DNA of 64,000 bases from Eleusine coracana subsp. coracana (GCA_032690845.1 CM064429.1:11502569-11566568), one strand, 5' to 3'. Shown: positions 11,516 to 22,354, numbered from the stretch's first letter. A program made the numbers and translations. The notes: generated by a model from the letters alone, not told the origin.

Positions 11516-13388
11516 CTACTCCACATTGGATGAATCCAAGATATTCAGTTCACTCCTAAGCTTACAAAACCGCTTTTCATTTAGAGGCTTGGTTAATATA
11601 TCGGCTAACTGTTTATCGGTTCTCACATAACTAATCTCAATATTCCTATTTATAGAATGATCTCTCAAGAAGTGGTGTCGGATATCTATATGCTTAGTCC
11701 TATTATGATCAATGGGGTTATATGCAATCATGATGGCACTCCCATTATCATATAGGAGGGGAACTTTGGTCCTAGTGTATCCAAAGTCCTTCAGAGTTTA
11801 TCGCATCCAATGTAGTTGAGCACAACAACTTCAGGCTGCTACATACTTCGCTTCGGCTATGGATAGAGCAATGGGATTTTGTTTCTTGGATTACCATGAC
11901 ACAAGGGACCTACCCAAGAATTGGCAAGTCCCAGAGGTACTCTTCCTATCCACCTTACATCCGACGTAGTCGACATCGGAATAACCGACTAACTTGAACT
12001 TGGAACCCCTTGGATACCACAATCCTAGGTTGGGTGTGTGAACTAAAAATCTCAAGATCCTTTTGACAGCCACTAAGTGACTTTCGTTCGGAGCCGCTTG
12101 AAACCTTGCACACATGCACACACTTAGCATGATATCGGGCCTAGATGCACAAAGATAAAGCAAAGAGCCAATCATGGACCGATATACCTTTTGATCCATG
12201 AGCTTACCATTTACATCTAGTCTGAGGTGTCCATTTGTCTTCATGGGAGTCTTGTTTGGTTTTGCATGCTCCATGTCAAACTTCTTGAGTATGTCTTGAG
12301 TGTATTTGGTTTGACTTATAAATGTTCCTTCTTCAAGTTGCTTGACTTGAAAACCTAGAAAGAACTTCAACTCCCCCAACATGCACATCTCAAATTTCCT
12401 AGCCATAATCTTGGCGAACTCATCACAAAAAGATTGATTAGTAGAACCAAATATAATGTCATCCACATATATTTGGCACATAAATACATCATTATCAACT
12501 TTTCTTGTGAAAAGAGTAGGATCGGCCTTGCCAATTGTGAAGCCTTTATTGACCAAGTATCCCTTGAGGTGTTCGTACGAAGCTCTAGGAGCTTGCTGGA
12601 GACTGTAGAGAGCTTTGTGAATCTTGTAAACATGGTTTGGCTTCTTCGGGTCTTCAAACCCCGGAGGTTGTTGTACATACACCTCCTCTTGAATAGGGCC
12701 ATTAAGAAATGCACTTTTCACCTCCATTTGAAAAAGCTTAAAGCCATGATGAGTAGCATAGGCAAGTAAAATATGAATTGACTCAAGCCTAGCTACGGGT
12801 CCATAAGTTTCACCAATGTTCAAACCTTCAACTTGTGATTAACCTTTTGGAACAAGTCCTGCTTTGTTTCTCACCACCACACTGTACTCATCTTGTTTGT
12901 TGCGGAACACCCATTTTGTACCTACAACATTTTGCTTGGGTCTTTCCACCAATGACCACATCTTGTTTCTTTCAAAGTTATTCAACTCTTCTTGCATGGA
13001 CATCACCCAATCCGAGTCTTGAAGTGCTTGTTCCACCCTAAGAGGTTCCATAGAGGAAACAAACAAGTAATGATGACAAAATGTAGCCATTCTAGATCGA
13101 GTAGATACCCCTCTTTGAATATCACCAAGAATGTTGTCAACGGGGTGGTCCTTTTGAATGCTTTGTCGGACTCGTGGGTGTGTGGGCCTAGATGCATCTT
13201 CTTCTTCTTGGTGGTTGCTATCTTGAGTGTCTCCTTCACCATCATCTTGAACTTGATCTTGTTCATCGCCTTGAACATGATCGTCACCATGAGCTTGGAG
13301 ATTTCCCTGATCTATTCATCTTGTGGATCTTGTGAAGGGAAGTTATCTTGGTTTGAAGAGGATGGTTCATCTTGAGTTGAATTTGGGT
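11516..13388 (-). pseudogene. Sirevirus reverse transcriptase and RNase H
   Basis: Segments translate as a copia reverse transcriptase: 'KWVFRNKQDE', 'EVKSAFLNG', the catalytic 'YVDDIIFGS' and 'GSLLYLCASRPDI', followed by RNase H ('GYSDVDYVGCKVDRKSTSG') and a C-terminus with 'RTKHIDIRHHFLRDH' and 'DKQLADILTKPL'. The motif-A Asp usual before VKSAFLNG is Glu, which should impair catalysis. In-frame stops occur at 12839-12841, just after 'SLVSW' (about 11888), at 11828 and at 11798-11800. The N-terminal side runs to 13388, where the gypsy LTR insertion separates it from the integrase; without the insertion the frame stays in register. Not functional. Confidence 0.92.
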
Positions 13389-13396
13389 CTTGTTGA

Positions 13397-13922
13397 TGAG
13401 TACATCACTCCTATGGATACACATAACACTCCTCCAATTCTAGACTTGCAAGATCCAATGACTAGAGCTCGTGCACGACGACTAAATTTAGAGGTGAGCT
13501 CGTTCCTACGTTCTTCGCTATATATTACTTTTGAGAATGGTTTGCTACCTAATAATTATTTTATGATTAGGAACCATGGAGAGGACCAGAAGATGATGGG
13601 AGAAGGAGTTGGGAACGTGGAGGACCAGCAAGGGCTTGGAAGCCAAAGTGGAGGCCCAATCAAAACCGACTTCGAGTCTGTTTCGGACCCAAGACCAGTC
13701 TGCATTAAATTGGTCGTGCAGGACGCATATGGACTCGGATTTGGACGTTCTACATATGCACGGAAAGATAAGGAGAAGAACTTTCCAATGCCGCCGGCTT
13801 CATGTCAAAATTCATCTGGAGTCATCGGAAATCGTCTAAACAATATAGGGTATAGAATCTGTGTTGGTGTTGCGTCGCCTATTTTTGACCTTTGGGCTTT
13901 GTATCTACTTGAGCCCAATTAG
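13397..13922 (+). pseudogene. LTR-encoded C-terminal tail of a gypsy polyprotein (outer LTR)
   Basis: The open frame runs from the first bases of the LTR. It contains 'MTRARARRLNLEVSSFLRSS', 'FENGLLPNNYFMIRNHGEDQ' and 'SQSGGPIKTDFESV', the type of Arg-rich tail that ends many plant chromovirus integrases. With only LTRs left, no catalytic domain is present. The listed ORF starts upstream in Sirevirus sequence by chance. Confidence 0.6.
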
Positions 13923-13943
13923 GGGCGCATACAGAGGGTCTTG

Positions 13944-14867
13944 TGATGTGAACAAGGGTTCCCGATCTTCCGAAAGTTTCTTGGTAAGTTGATTTGGTCG
14001 GAGGCGACACACAAATCGATCCGGCTTCAGAATAGCACATTCTAAACCCCGCAATCGCAGCACGACGTCTCCTCTGGTTATCAACCGTCCAAAAGACGAT
14101 TGACCTCGCCGAGAAGGCTAATCCCTGCCTGCGAATCAAGAACACAAGCAAGAACAACAAAGAATGCAACACAATTACAGATGTATGATTAAACTCTCGA
14201 AGTTGGGGTCTCACAAACCGATGAACGGCGAAACTGTTTATGAACAGAATTGATCTAAGCAAAACCCGAACCCTAATGGTGCGGCGGCAGCTGTATATAA
14301 AGATCCTAGGGTCGTGCAAGACCCTCTGGACGCGCCCCTAATTGGGCTCAACTAGATACAAAGCCCAAAGGCCAAAAATAGGCGACGCAGCACCGACACA
14401 GATTCTGGACTCTCTCTTGTTTTGACGATTCCCGATGACTCCGGATGAATTTTGACATGAGGCCGGCGGCATTGGAAAGGTCTTCTCCTTATCTTTCCGT
14501 GCATATGTAGAACGTCCAAATCCGAGTCCGTATGCGTCCTGGGCGACTGTTTTAGTACAGACTGGTCCTGGGCCCCGAAACAGACTCGAAGTCGGTTTTG
14601 ATTGGGCCTCCACTTTGGCTTCCAAGCCCTTGCTGGTCCTCCACGTTTCCAACTCCTTCTCCCATCATCTCCTGGTCCTCTCCATGGTTTCTAATCATAA
14701 AATAATCATTAGATAGCAAACCATTCTCAAAAGTAACATATAGCAAAGAACGTAGGAACGAGCTCACCTCTAAATTTAGTCGTCGTGCACGAGCTCTAGT
14801 CATTGGACCTTGCAAGTCCAGAATTGGAGGAGTGTTGTGTGTATCCATAGGAGTGATGTCCTCATCA
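13944..14867 (-). mobile_element. Solo LTR of the same gypsy family, inverted inside the outer copy
   Basis: The 924-base segment is the reverse complement of the outer LTR: minus strand start TGATGAGGACATC, end CCCTTGTTCACATCA. It is flanked by TCTTG on both sides (13939-13943 and 14868-14872). The TATA-like 'ctttatatacagctgcc' is at about 14300 on the minus strand. Confidence 0.88.
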
Positions 14868-14870
14868 TCT
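14338..14870 (-). pseudogene. LTR-encoded gypsy polyprotein tail (inner LTR)
   Basis: Second copy of the same tail, read on the minus strand ('MTRARARRLNLEVSSFLRSL', 'FENGLLSNDYFMIRNHGEDQ'). It is closely similar to the outer copy but has a frame change near 14555, after 'FESVSGP'. Confidence 0.6.
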
Positions 14871-15249
14871 TGCATGACCCTAGGGTCTTCATATACAGCC
14901 GCCACCACACCATTAGGGTTCGGATTTTGCTTAGATCAATTATGTTCATAAACAGTGTCGCCGTTCATCGGTTTGTGAGACCCCAACTTCGAGAGTTTAA
15001 TCATACATCTGCAATTGTGTTGCATTCTTCATTGTTCTTGCTTGTGTTCTTGATTCACAGGCAGGTATTAGCCTTCTTGGCAAGGTCAATCATCCTTGGA
15101 CGGTTGATAACCAGAGGAGATGTCGTGCTGCGATTGCGGGGTTTAGAACATGCTGTTCTGAAGCCGGATCGATTTGTGTGTCGCCTCCGACCAAATCAAC
15201 TTACCAAGAACCTTTCAAAAGATCGGGAACCCTTATCCACATCACTTGT

Positions 15250-16200
15250 GGTCTTATTTCACCAATAGCCAAATTCCTTATTGCATCACAAGGAGCCTCG
15301 TCACCTACATCATTTGGATTAACTTGCTCAACTTGAGAGCCATTAGATTCATCAAATTGCACATCCCGGGTTATTTCAACAACTGTGGTCTCTTTGTTAA
15401 AGACACGATATGCATAAACATTAGTTCCATAACCAAGGAGAAAACCTTCATGAGTCTTGGGAGCAAATTTAGAAGATTTAGGTTTTTTGTTAAGAATAAA
15501 TCACTTGCTCCCAAAGATCTGAAAATAGGAAACATTGGGAAGGTTACGGTGAGAAGCTCATATGGTGTTTTCTTCAAAATCTTGTGAAGATATAATATAT
15601 TTGTTGCATGGCATGCGGTGTTGATGGCTTCGGCCCAAAAAGTGTCAGGCGTCTTGTATTCGTGAAGCATTGTTCTTGTCATCTCTATGAGTGTGCGGTT
15701 CTTCCTTTCGGCTACTCCATTTTGTTCTGGAGTGTATGGAGCGGAGAGTTCATGCTTAATGCCTTCTTCATCAAGATATTCTTCAACTTGAGTGTTCTTA
15801 AATTCGGTTCCATTATCACTCCTTATCTTCTTGATCTTCATTTCATACTCATTTTGTGCTCTCCTCAAAAACCTCTTTAAGATTCCTTGTGTTTCACTTT
15901 TGTCCTTCAAACAGAATACCCAAGTGAAACAAGAATAATCATCAACAATTACAAGTTTGTATTTGTTACCACCAATGCTTATGTAGCTGACCGGTCCGCA
16001 TAGGTCCATGTGTAACATCTCTAATGGTCTTGTTGTTGTCATCATGGTCTTCGAGAGATGTGATGCTCCAACTTGCTTTCCGGCTTGACATGCGCTACAT
16101 ATTTTCTCCTTCTCAAAAGCAACATCCTTTAGTCCGACAACGTGACCACCTTTTAGAAGTTTGAAAATATTCCTCATCTCAACATGAGCTAGCCGACGAT
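15250..16200 (-). pseudogene. Sirevirus integrase
   Basis: The HHCC zinc-binding region ends in 'CSACQAGKQ'. The catalytic core keeps the three acidic residues: 'MDLCGPV', 'IRSDNGTEF' and the Glu in 'EQNGVAERKNRT'. Then follow 'TFWAEAINTACHATN' and 'KKTPYELL'. After this the frame shifts (about 15520), and the linker to reverse transcriptase continues to the gypsy LTR at 15250. A stop at 16202-16204 replaces the Trp expected before 'HRRLAHVEMRN'. Confidence 0.92.
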
Positions 16201-16201
16201 G

Positions 16202-16640
16202 TCATAGCCGACCCAAGGTGGTTTTAGCGACCAAACAAGCATTTAGGTTAGATCCCTCTTTGTTGGTAAAATCAACAAGATAGATCTTGTGCTTTAAATA
16301 CCCTTTGAAAGCTATTGAAGAATCCTTCTTCCTAAAAATGGTCACGCCATCAACATCAGAGAGACAACTATAGCCCATCTCACAAAGTTGTGATACGGAC
16401 ATCAAGTTGTACCCCAGACCATTCACAAGATAAGCACTACCAATTAAAAGGTCATAGGTGACATCAATCCGTCCATGACCATTTACCTTTCCTTTGTTGT
16501 CATTTCCAAATGAGATGCCTCCACTTGGTAGGTTGTCATGATCAATTGTGGAGAACATTAATCTCTCTCCAGTCATATGATTTGATCACCCGCTATCAAG
16601 CACCCATGTTCCACCATCGGAGGAGTATTCCTACAAAGGA
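16202..16640 (-). pseudogene. Sirevirus aspartic protease and GAG-pre-integrase region
   Basis: Reads 'GGTWVLDSG', then a TGA stop (16586-16588) in place of the usual Cys, then 'SNHMTGER'. The copia protease motif D-S-G is therefore present but broken by one base change. Downstream 'NGLGYNLMSVSQLCEMGY' and 'FRKKDSSIAFKG' lead into the pre-integrase domain. Confidence 0.88.
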
Positions 16641-16642
16641 AA

Positions 16643-18783
16643 TCAAGCATGTGTTTTAGGCACCCAAGTCGGTTTGGGTCCCTTAACACTAGATACAAGA
16701 ACTTTGGACACCCACACACAAGGCTCCCACCTTGCGTCATGTGGCCCAACAAATTTTGCAGCCACCCTACCATAAGCATTACGGGTTAGCACATAAGAGG
16801 CATCAAAATCATCAAACGATATGGTAGAGATCTTGTTGTTCCTGTTAGCTCGGGAAGCATTCTTTGGCTTGCTTGTCTTGTCTTGTGCCACTTGCTTTCC
16901 CTTGCCTTCGGGTACAAAGTTGGGTCTCTTGTTGTAGCCATTCTTGGGTGCATTCTTGTTGTACCCTAATCCTCTCTTGTCATGAGAGGCTCTTGGCTCA
17001 CCAACAATCTTTCTTGTGGTTTCTACTTTAGCCTTCTTCTCAAGTTCCGTCACTTGGTTGGTTAGCTTTTCAATGATTGCATCTTGCTTGGCAATCATCT
17101 CAATATCGATGTTGTGGCACCTTCCACATTCTTTGCTAGTTGAATCTTGGGAGGACTCTAACCTCTTCAACAAAGAACGTGAGCTCAACTTGAGATCCTC
17201 AATTGATTTTACAAGAGCTTTGTTCTCCTCTATCAATGAGCTACACCTCTCTTGAAGCTTCTTGTTGGTTGAGGTGCATGAATCACTTGACTCATTGACC
17301 TTGACAAGATCATTAGTCAAGCTCTTGTTCTTTTCCCTTTCTTGCTCATGTTGCTTTGTGAGCTTAAGGTTCCTTTCTTTTTCTTCAATGAGCAGCTCCT
17401 CTTGCCTCTGGAGGATTCTTTCTTGATCCTCAATCTCCTCATTAAGTTTACCTAGCGTTTTCATCATTTCTCGCATAGAGGGGACCAAGTCCTCCTCTTC
17501 ATCACTACAATAAGAGGGATTGAAATCGGAACAAGGAGATACCTTGGTTTCCTTGGCCATGAAGCACCGAGGACATCATCCTCATCATCGGCGAGGTTGT
17601 TGAAGAGTGACTTCTTGGCCGGTGGAAGACCACTGGCAATGTCGGCAATGCCACCCTCATCATCTTCATCATCATCATCGGAGATGTACTCTTGGCCAAT
17701 GTGGGCTTGCCCCTTGTTGTATGACTTCTTATTGGGCTTGTTCTTGTTATTAAACTTCTCGCCCTTCTTGCCTTCGCCATTTAGCCTTAGACAATCGGCA
17801 ATCATGTGTCCTTGCTCATGACACTCATAGCATCTTCTATTTGTTCTTCTAGCTTTTGCCTTGTCAAAGCTTTTCTTGCTAAAGCCATTCTTGATCATGT
17901 ATTTGCCAAATTTCTTGACGAATAAGGCAAACTCTTCATTGTCTTCTTCATCATAATCATTCTCTTCATCTTCATCATTGCCTTGAGTGTTATGTCCTTC
18001 TTGCTTGTGCTCTCATCACCAATGAGCACATTTACTCTCTTGCCCTCATCATCACGACTCTTATGGGCATTGATTCTTCCTATCACTTCATCGGTTGTGA
18101 AACTCTCAAACCCATCCTTCTCCTCGATGATGGTGCATAGTACTGGATTCCACATCCTGAGAGCCATGAGAAGCTTGTAGTTGACTTCTTTATCCTTGAT
18201 GTTGTCCCGATAAGCTCTTCTCTCATTGACAATATCCATGAGCCTATCATGAGTTTGTTGAGGCTCTTCTCCTTTGTTCATGATGAAGAAGTTGAATTGG
18301 TTCTCGAGAACTTAGAGTCTTGACTTCTTCACAACATCAACTCCTTCATGAGCACATACAAGCTTCTTCCACATTCTTTGGGCATTCTCAATTCCGGCTA
18401 CTCTTGAATATTCCTTGGGATTCAAGGAAGAGAGAATGGACGACACCGCTTGAGCATTGTGATGTATGTTGAGTTGGTCCACGGTTGTAGGGTTATGTTT
18501 GTCCTCTAAGGTATATCCTTTTTCCACAATTTCCCAAATTTATGGACCAATTGACATGAGGTACATCTTCATGCGATGCTTATACCAACTAAAATCTTTG
18601 CCCTCAAAGTAAGGCAATCTTTCACTTCTACTAACATGTATATTTGCTACATTGGCATAGTTGAAAGGCATGGCCGTGTGCAGATCACTTCCCATGCTTG
18701 CCGAGGCAAGATCTTGAGGCTTGTCGCCTTCCCCCGGCTTTGTCATCTTTAATCTTCAAGTTTTGAAGCTTTGTAGAAGACAT
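16643..18783 (-). pseudogene. Sirevirus gag
   Basis: The probable start is ATG at 18783 ('MSSTKLQNLK'), with a frame change about 30 bases later. The N-terminal part has 'ERLPYFEGKDFSWYKHRMKMYL', then the UBN2-type gag core ('SSILSSLNPKEYSRVAGI', 'WKKLVCAHEG', 'RINAHKSRDDEGKRV') and a CCHC zinc knuckle, 'CYECHEQGHMIADC' (about 17810-17850). The last 305-residue frame (17560-16643) starts with about 170 residues of acidic and basic heptads predicted to form a coiled coil and ends 'KGPKPTWVPK', a Sirevirus gag signature. Stops at about 18540 and 18310 and shifts near 17900 and 17560 break it. Confidence 0.88.
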
Positions 18784-18785
18784 CT

Positions 18786-18799
18786 GCTCTGATACCAAT
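18786..18799 (-). promoter_or_regulatory. Second tRNA-iMet primer-binding site
   Basis: The minus strand reads TTGGTATCAGAGCAG directly after the TRIM LTR and directly before the Sirevirus gag leader. Together with 19270-19284 it makes two primer sites, one on each side of the TRIM segment. Confidence 0.85.
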
Positions 18800-19081
18800 T
18801 GTAATGTCTCGCCCTTCCGAGGCCAGGCCCGCTTACACCTGGCAGCTCTGTAGGACCTCAAGACTGCCCTCATAGATCAACACATATCTTTTCTGCGCAC
18901 TTTGTCCTCACTCGTGCGCACCCGAGACAAACTTCTCGGTCAGTCACCATCCCTAAATTTCTCCAAGCCAAGCACGCTTAACTTTGCAGTTCTTTGTGGA
19001 TGAGCTTCCGGAAACAAAGTTGCAACTTGTTGGTATGAGTATTCTATCAATCCTATTAAGCTCCGGAGCCGGGATGTTACA
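18800..19081 (-). mobile_element. Cassandra-like TRIM LTR carrying a 5S rRNA-derived sequence
   Basis: On the minus strand it starts TGTAACATCCCGG and ends GACATTACA (282 bases). Inside is AAGTTAAGCGTGCTTGG (18968-18984), identical over 17 bases to the internal promoter region of plant 5S rRNA, followed at the right distance by GGATGGTGAC (18943-18952), close to 5S box C (GGATGGGTGAC). 5S-derived LTRs define the Cassandra TRIM group. A tRNA-iMet primer site follows (18786-18799) and a purine tract, AAGGGGGTGAGAG, precedes it (19082-19094). It is not a 5S rRNA gene, because the outer parts of 5S are absent. Confidence 0.85.
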
Positions 19082-19284
19082 CTCTCACCCCCTTGAAGAC
19101 TGACGTCCTCATCGGTCAACCCCAGACCAGGATCCTCCCCTCTTGGCCATGTCCGTGTGCCTAGTGCTAGCGCATGTGCCATGCTGTGTGACGACTCCGG
19201 GCTCACACCAGCCATGCACACCATGCCTGCGCAACTGCGACCCCACGCGCCCGTGAAACCATAAGGGTTGGCTCTGATACCAAT
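19082..19284 (-). mobile_element. Cassandra-like internal domain with primer site
   Basis: About 200 bases between the primer site used by the Sirevirus 5' LTR (plus strand GGCTCTGATACCAAT, 19270-19284; minus strand ATTGGTATCAGAGCC, matching initiator tRNA-Met) and the TRIM purine tract. No coding potential, as expected for a TRIM. Confidence 0.75.
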
Positions 19285-20775
19285 AGAAAGTTGCCTAGAG
19301 GGGGGTGAATCGGCAATCTAAAAATTAAACCTGAAAAAACACTTAACTTTGATCAAATAAGAGAACGACAGAACTTTCGTCAGTAATGATGGAACTTCCA
19401 TCACCACAAAAGTTCTATCATTTGACAGATCTTCCCCAACCTTTCTCTAAATCTTATAGAATTTGCAGATAACTGAGAGATAGAGATACAATACTTGTTT
19501 AGTAGAGAAGCTATAGCAATGTATATCACTAGTTCTTTGATAGATAGCTAGCAATACAACAACAAGTAATTCGAGCACAATAATATGAAAGAAAAGCACA
19601 AGCACAATAAGGAAAAGCAGAAAAGTAAATAGAGACACAAGAATTTAACCCGAGGTTCGGCAACCACACAAAGTAGTCCCCACGTCCTCGTTAGGGAGCC
19701 ACACAAAGTGGTCGGGTCTCTCTCAACCCGTTTCCCCACCAAGCAATCACAAATATCGTGCTTGGAGATCTTTCTCCACTTGATTCTTTTCCACCGGAGG
19801 TGAATCACATCTTCACAAACGTCCCCGTCTCACCACAACAAGTTGGAGCTCAAGGGCGAAGCTTAGCCGTCTAGGAGACCAAGTCTCCAAGAGTAACAAG
19901 CAAATCAAATCTTGTTTGGGGAGGGAAAGATGTGCTCAAGCTTTTGAGTGGATGAATTCAATCTTTTTGAGGTTGGATCCCTCTCACTTTTGGTTGGAAT
20001 GTCAAGAAGAAGTCTAGGAGTGAGAGGGGAGAGCTTTGTCTGAGGTTTGAGTGAAATGGCAAAGAGTCCAACACTTCCCACGGGGGAAGGGGAAGGTTAT
20101 ATATAGAGCTCTCTTTAAAACTAGCCGTTGGAGACATTCCAGATACTGATAGAACTTCCGTGGATGCTTACGGACTTCTGTCATTTCAAAAAGAGTCGTT
20201 GCATGCTAGGAGATCAACTGAGCCAGAGACGACGGAACTTCTGAGAGGGAGCTCACGAAACTTCCGTAGCTCTCAGGTTGCAACATCTGGGATTTTGGCA
20301 CTTGACGGAACTTCCGTGAGGGAGCTCACGGAACTTCTGTAGCTCTCGGGTTGCAAGACAATAAGGGTTTCATACTAATGGAAGTTCCATCACGGAACTT
20401 CCGTCAAGAGGGTGACGGAACTTCCCTCACTCACTGTTTGGCTCAGAATTGGTTGGTTCTTTTTGCCTTTTGATGGCTAAACTTTTCTCAAGGATTTTTG
20501 GTTGGCTTGAGCACATAACTTTCCCTTCTTAGCAAGATTAGTTTCTCCCTTGATAATTCGGCACACCTATGACTCAATTAGAAAAAACTAAACTTAGAAG
20601 CACTTGAGTCTGGTTTTTCTTTTCTTCTTTTTGGGAGTAATAAACCATCTTGCGAATGTGGGATTGAATAACACTTTGATTATCTACGCATTTACTTAAT
20701 GAACATTGTTAGTACAGTTTTAATCTTTCATCATCGTACACCAAAACCCACTAGGGGATCCTACATGCATCTTCA
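19285..20775 (-). mobile_element. 5' LTR of the Sirevirus
   Basis: 1,491 bases matching 6689-8172. The inner edge is AGAAAG where the other LTR has TGAAAG, so the terminal T is mutated. It carries palindrome clusters at 19369-19425 and 20140-20440. The two LTRs differ by scattered substitutions, so the insertion is not recent. Confidence 0.92.
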
Positions 20776-20780
20776 GCGTA

Positions 20781-21366
20781 GCGCTTGGATTAGGGTGCTT
20801 GGACCCGGCTCAGCCTCGCCGCAGCAATCCTAATCGAGTTTCTTCACTCCGTCAGTCCCACGGAGTCGGTGGCGTGGTGCCTTGTACGGTCCTGGCGTGA
20901 TGGGCGATGATAGAAGTTAACAAGGGTGGTAGGTACGTCAGCGTCACTGTGCCTACCTAGGTCGGGACCAGCACTATTAGGGTGGCGCTGGCGACCTTAT
21001 CCGCGGACCGCTCGACCTAGGGTCGAGCGAGGCGAAGTGGGCCCTGTCCTCTCTTAGGAGGCCGAGCGTGGCGGGGCGCTCTCAACCCCTTCGACGGGGG
21101 TCGAGGGGGAACGTCGCACGCTCGACCCTTTCGGCAGGGGTCAAGCGAGGCGGGGTCGACTCATCCTCCTCGACAGAGGCCGGTTGAGGCGGGACATGCT
21201 GAGTCCTTGCTTCGGGGGGAGGCGGGCCTGTTGACCGCATTGACCTTAGGCCTTGCGGGCCGTGCATTTCCTAGCCTATCATGGGGTCTTGGACATGGAT
21301 GCTTAAAGTTTTCAAAAAGGGGGGTTTCCGTTTGCCACGCGGCATCGCTGATATTTATCACCAACA
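20781..21366. mobile_element. Solo LTR (ATAAT duplication), right part
   Basis: Continues the LTR interrupted at 6688. GC-rich, with repeated 'ctcgaccc..tcgg.aggggtc' units (21060-21190). It ends CACCAACA before ATAAT. Confidence 0.72.
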
Positions 21367-21404
21367 ATAATGTTTGAAATAAATTTTTTACAGGCGCTTT
21401 TCAG

Positions 21405-21498
21405 CACTATGGAAAACTGGACTCCATATCCCGAGTGCTCGATAAAAAGCACTCGGCAAACAGCCACACACGCGACAACTACCAAGTTTCCGGTAGTG
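21405..21498. mobile_element. 94-base CACTA-type MITE
   Basis: Ends are CACTATGGAAAACTGG and CCAAGTTTCCGGTAGTG (reverse complement CACTACCGGAAACTTGG), flanked by CAG on both sides (21402-21404 and 21499-21501), the 3-base duplication typical of CACTA elements. The core has 'gcactcggcaaaca', the motif also in the larger CACTA at 23612. Confidence 0.8.
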
Positions 21499-21501
21499 CA
21501 G

Positions 21502-22354
21502 ATTTCAGAATATACAATGTTGTGCACTGTCATTCCTTCAACTTAATTACATACTATTTCATTTCAAAATTCAAATTATTATCGTCATTGACTTTTTTAG
21601 TTATGTTTAAGCATTTCTCTTATTCAAAATATTTATTCAATATAAAAAGTTATAAGTTATATTTAAATTTTAACTAGTGAATAAATAAATTATGAGAAAA
21701 TACATGATCATTTTTTAATTTTTTAAAATAAGATAAATGGTCAAAGGTAACAAAAAAAGTCATGACAACAACAATTTTGAAACGGAGTGAGAGTGAGTAG
21801 TTTTCTCACTCGAAATTATTGTATACTGCTAGTCAACCGCTGTAGTGCATGGGATAAAACATTTATTAATTTTAACGTAAATAGACTTATGATTGTGCTC
21901 TCCATGCTTCTTATAGATCTTGACCGTGAATAAAGATTTCATTTGGATTATATGTGTTTATTAATTATTACAGATAAAAAAACAAGTGGAGACTCCAATG
22001 GACTCAATTTTTGTTATTTTATTGTAAATACAATTTTGAAATTTTGTAATACAAAGTTATGAATAAAATTCTTCACTTTTTAGATGAAAATACTATTTGA
22101 TGCATAGATAGCATGAAGCCATGATACTAGGCTTCAGCACGTGTTTAGCTCGGCCACACGCATGCCTTAATTAGTGATAAATATTAATTTCCACTCACCC
22201 AGTGTAATAATACCATGAAAATTGGCCAGTTTTACTTTTTTAGATAATGGGAAGAAAATATAATATGTCACCTTGTTTTATTGTTTGCTATTTTTACCCT
22301 GCTCAAGCTTGAAATCTGGCCATGCGTATCGTCCATATTGGTGCTAATAGTTTA
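21502..22354. other. AT-rich intergenic stretch
   Basis: No supported gene. 'gaaacggagtgagagtgag' (21780) resembles the end of Stowaway-like MITEs, but no partner end was found. Confidence 0.4.

Larger units (their letters stand above)
13394..15244 (+). mobile_element. Solo LTR of a gypsy chromovirus inside Sirevirus pol (outer copy)
   Basis: Starts TGATGAGTACATC and ends TTATCCACATCA, with CTTGT duplicated on both sides (13389-13393 and 15245-15249). The LTR proper is 13394-13943 plus 14873-15244 (about 922 bases); between them sits an inverted copy of the same LTR. A TATA-like 'cttcatatacagc' follows at about 14887. The first part carries an open frame for the end of a gypsy polyprotein. 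Both the TGATGA start and the pol tail running into the LTR resemble the CRM (centromeric) clade, but this is tentative. Confidence 0.85.
6689..20775 (-). mobile_element. Sirevirus-type Ty1/copia retrotransposon, complete but decayed
   Basis: The element spans 14,087 bases from TGAAAGTTGCC to ATGCATCTTCA and is flanked by GCGTA on both sides (6684-6688 and 20776-20780). Order on the minus strand: 5' LTR, tRNA-iMet primer site, gag with long coiled coil and CCHC knuckle, protease, integrase, reverse transcriptase, RNase H, an extra ORF, several polypurine tracts and the 3' LTR. Integrase before reverse transcriptase places it in Ty1/copia. The long gag, extra ORF, multiple purine tracts and LTR palindromes are Sirevirus (SIRE/Maximus) traits. 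Frameshifts and stops in every coding part rule out autonomy. It was later invaded by gypsy LTRs (13394-15244) and is joined to a TRIM at the primer site. Confidence 0.92.

Noticed and set aside
13402..15246. 8-base repeat ACATCACT at both ends read as a target duplication of a TIR transposon
   Set aside because: ACATCAC is part of the LTR ends of this gypsy family. The 5-base CTTGT gives TG...CA termini and restores the Sirevirus frame, so solo LTRs explain it better.
18943..18984. 5S rRNA gene
   Set aside because: Only the internal promoter region matches, it is diverged between the boxes, and it lies inside an LTR with primer site and purine tract.
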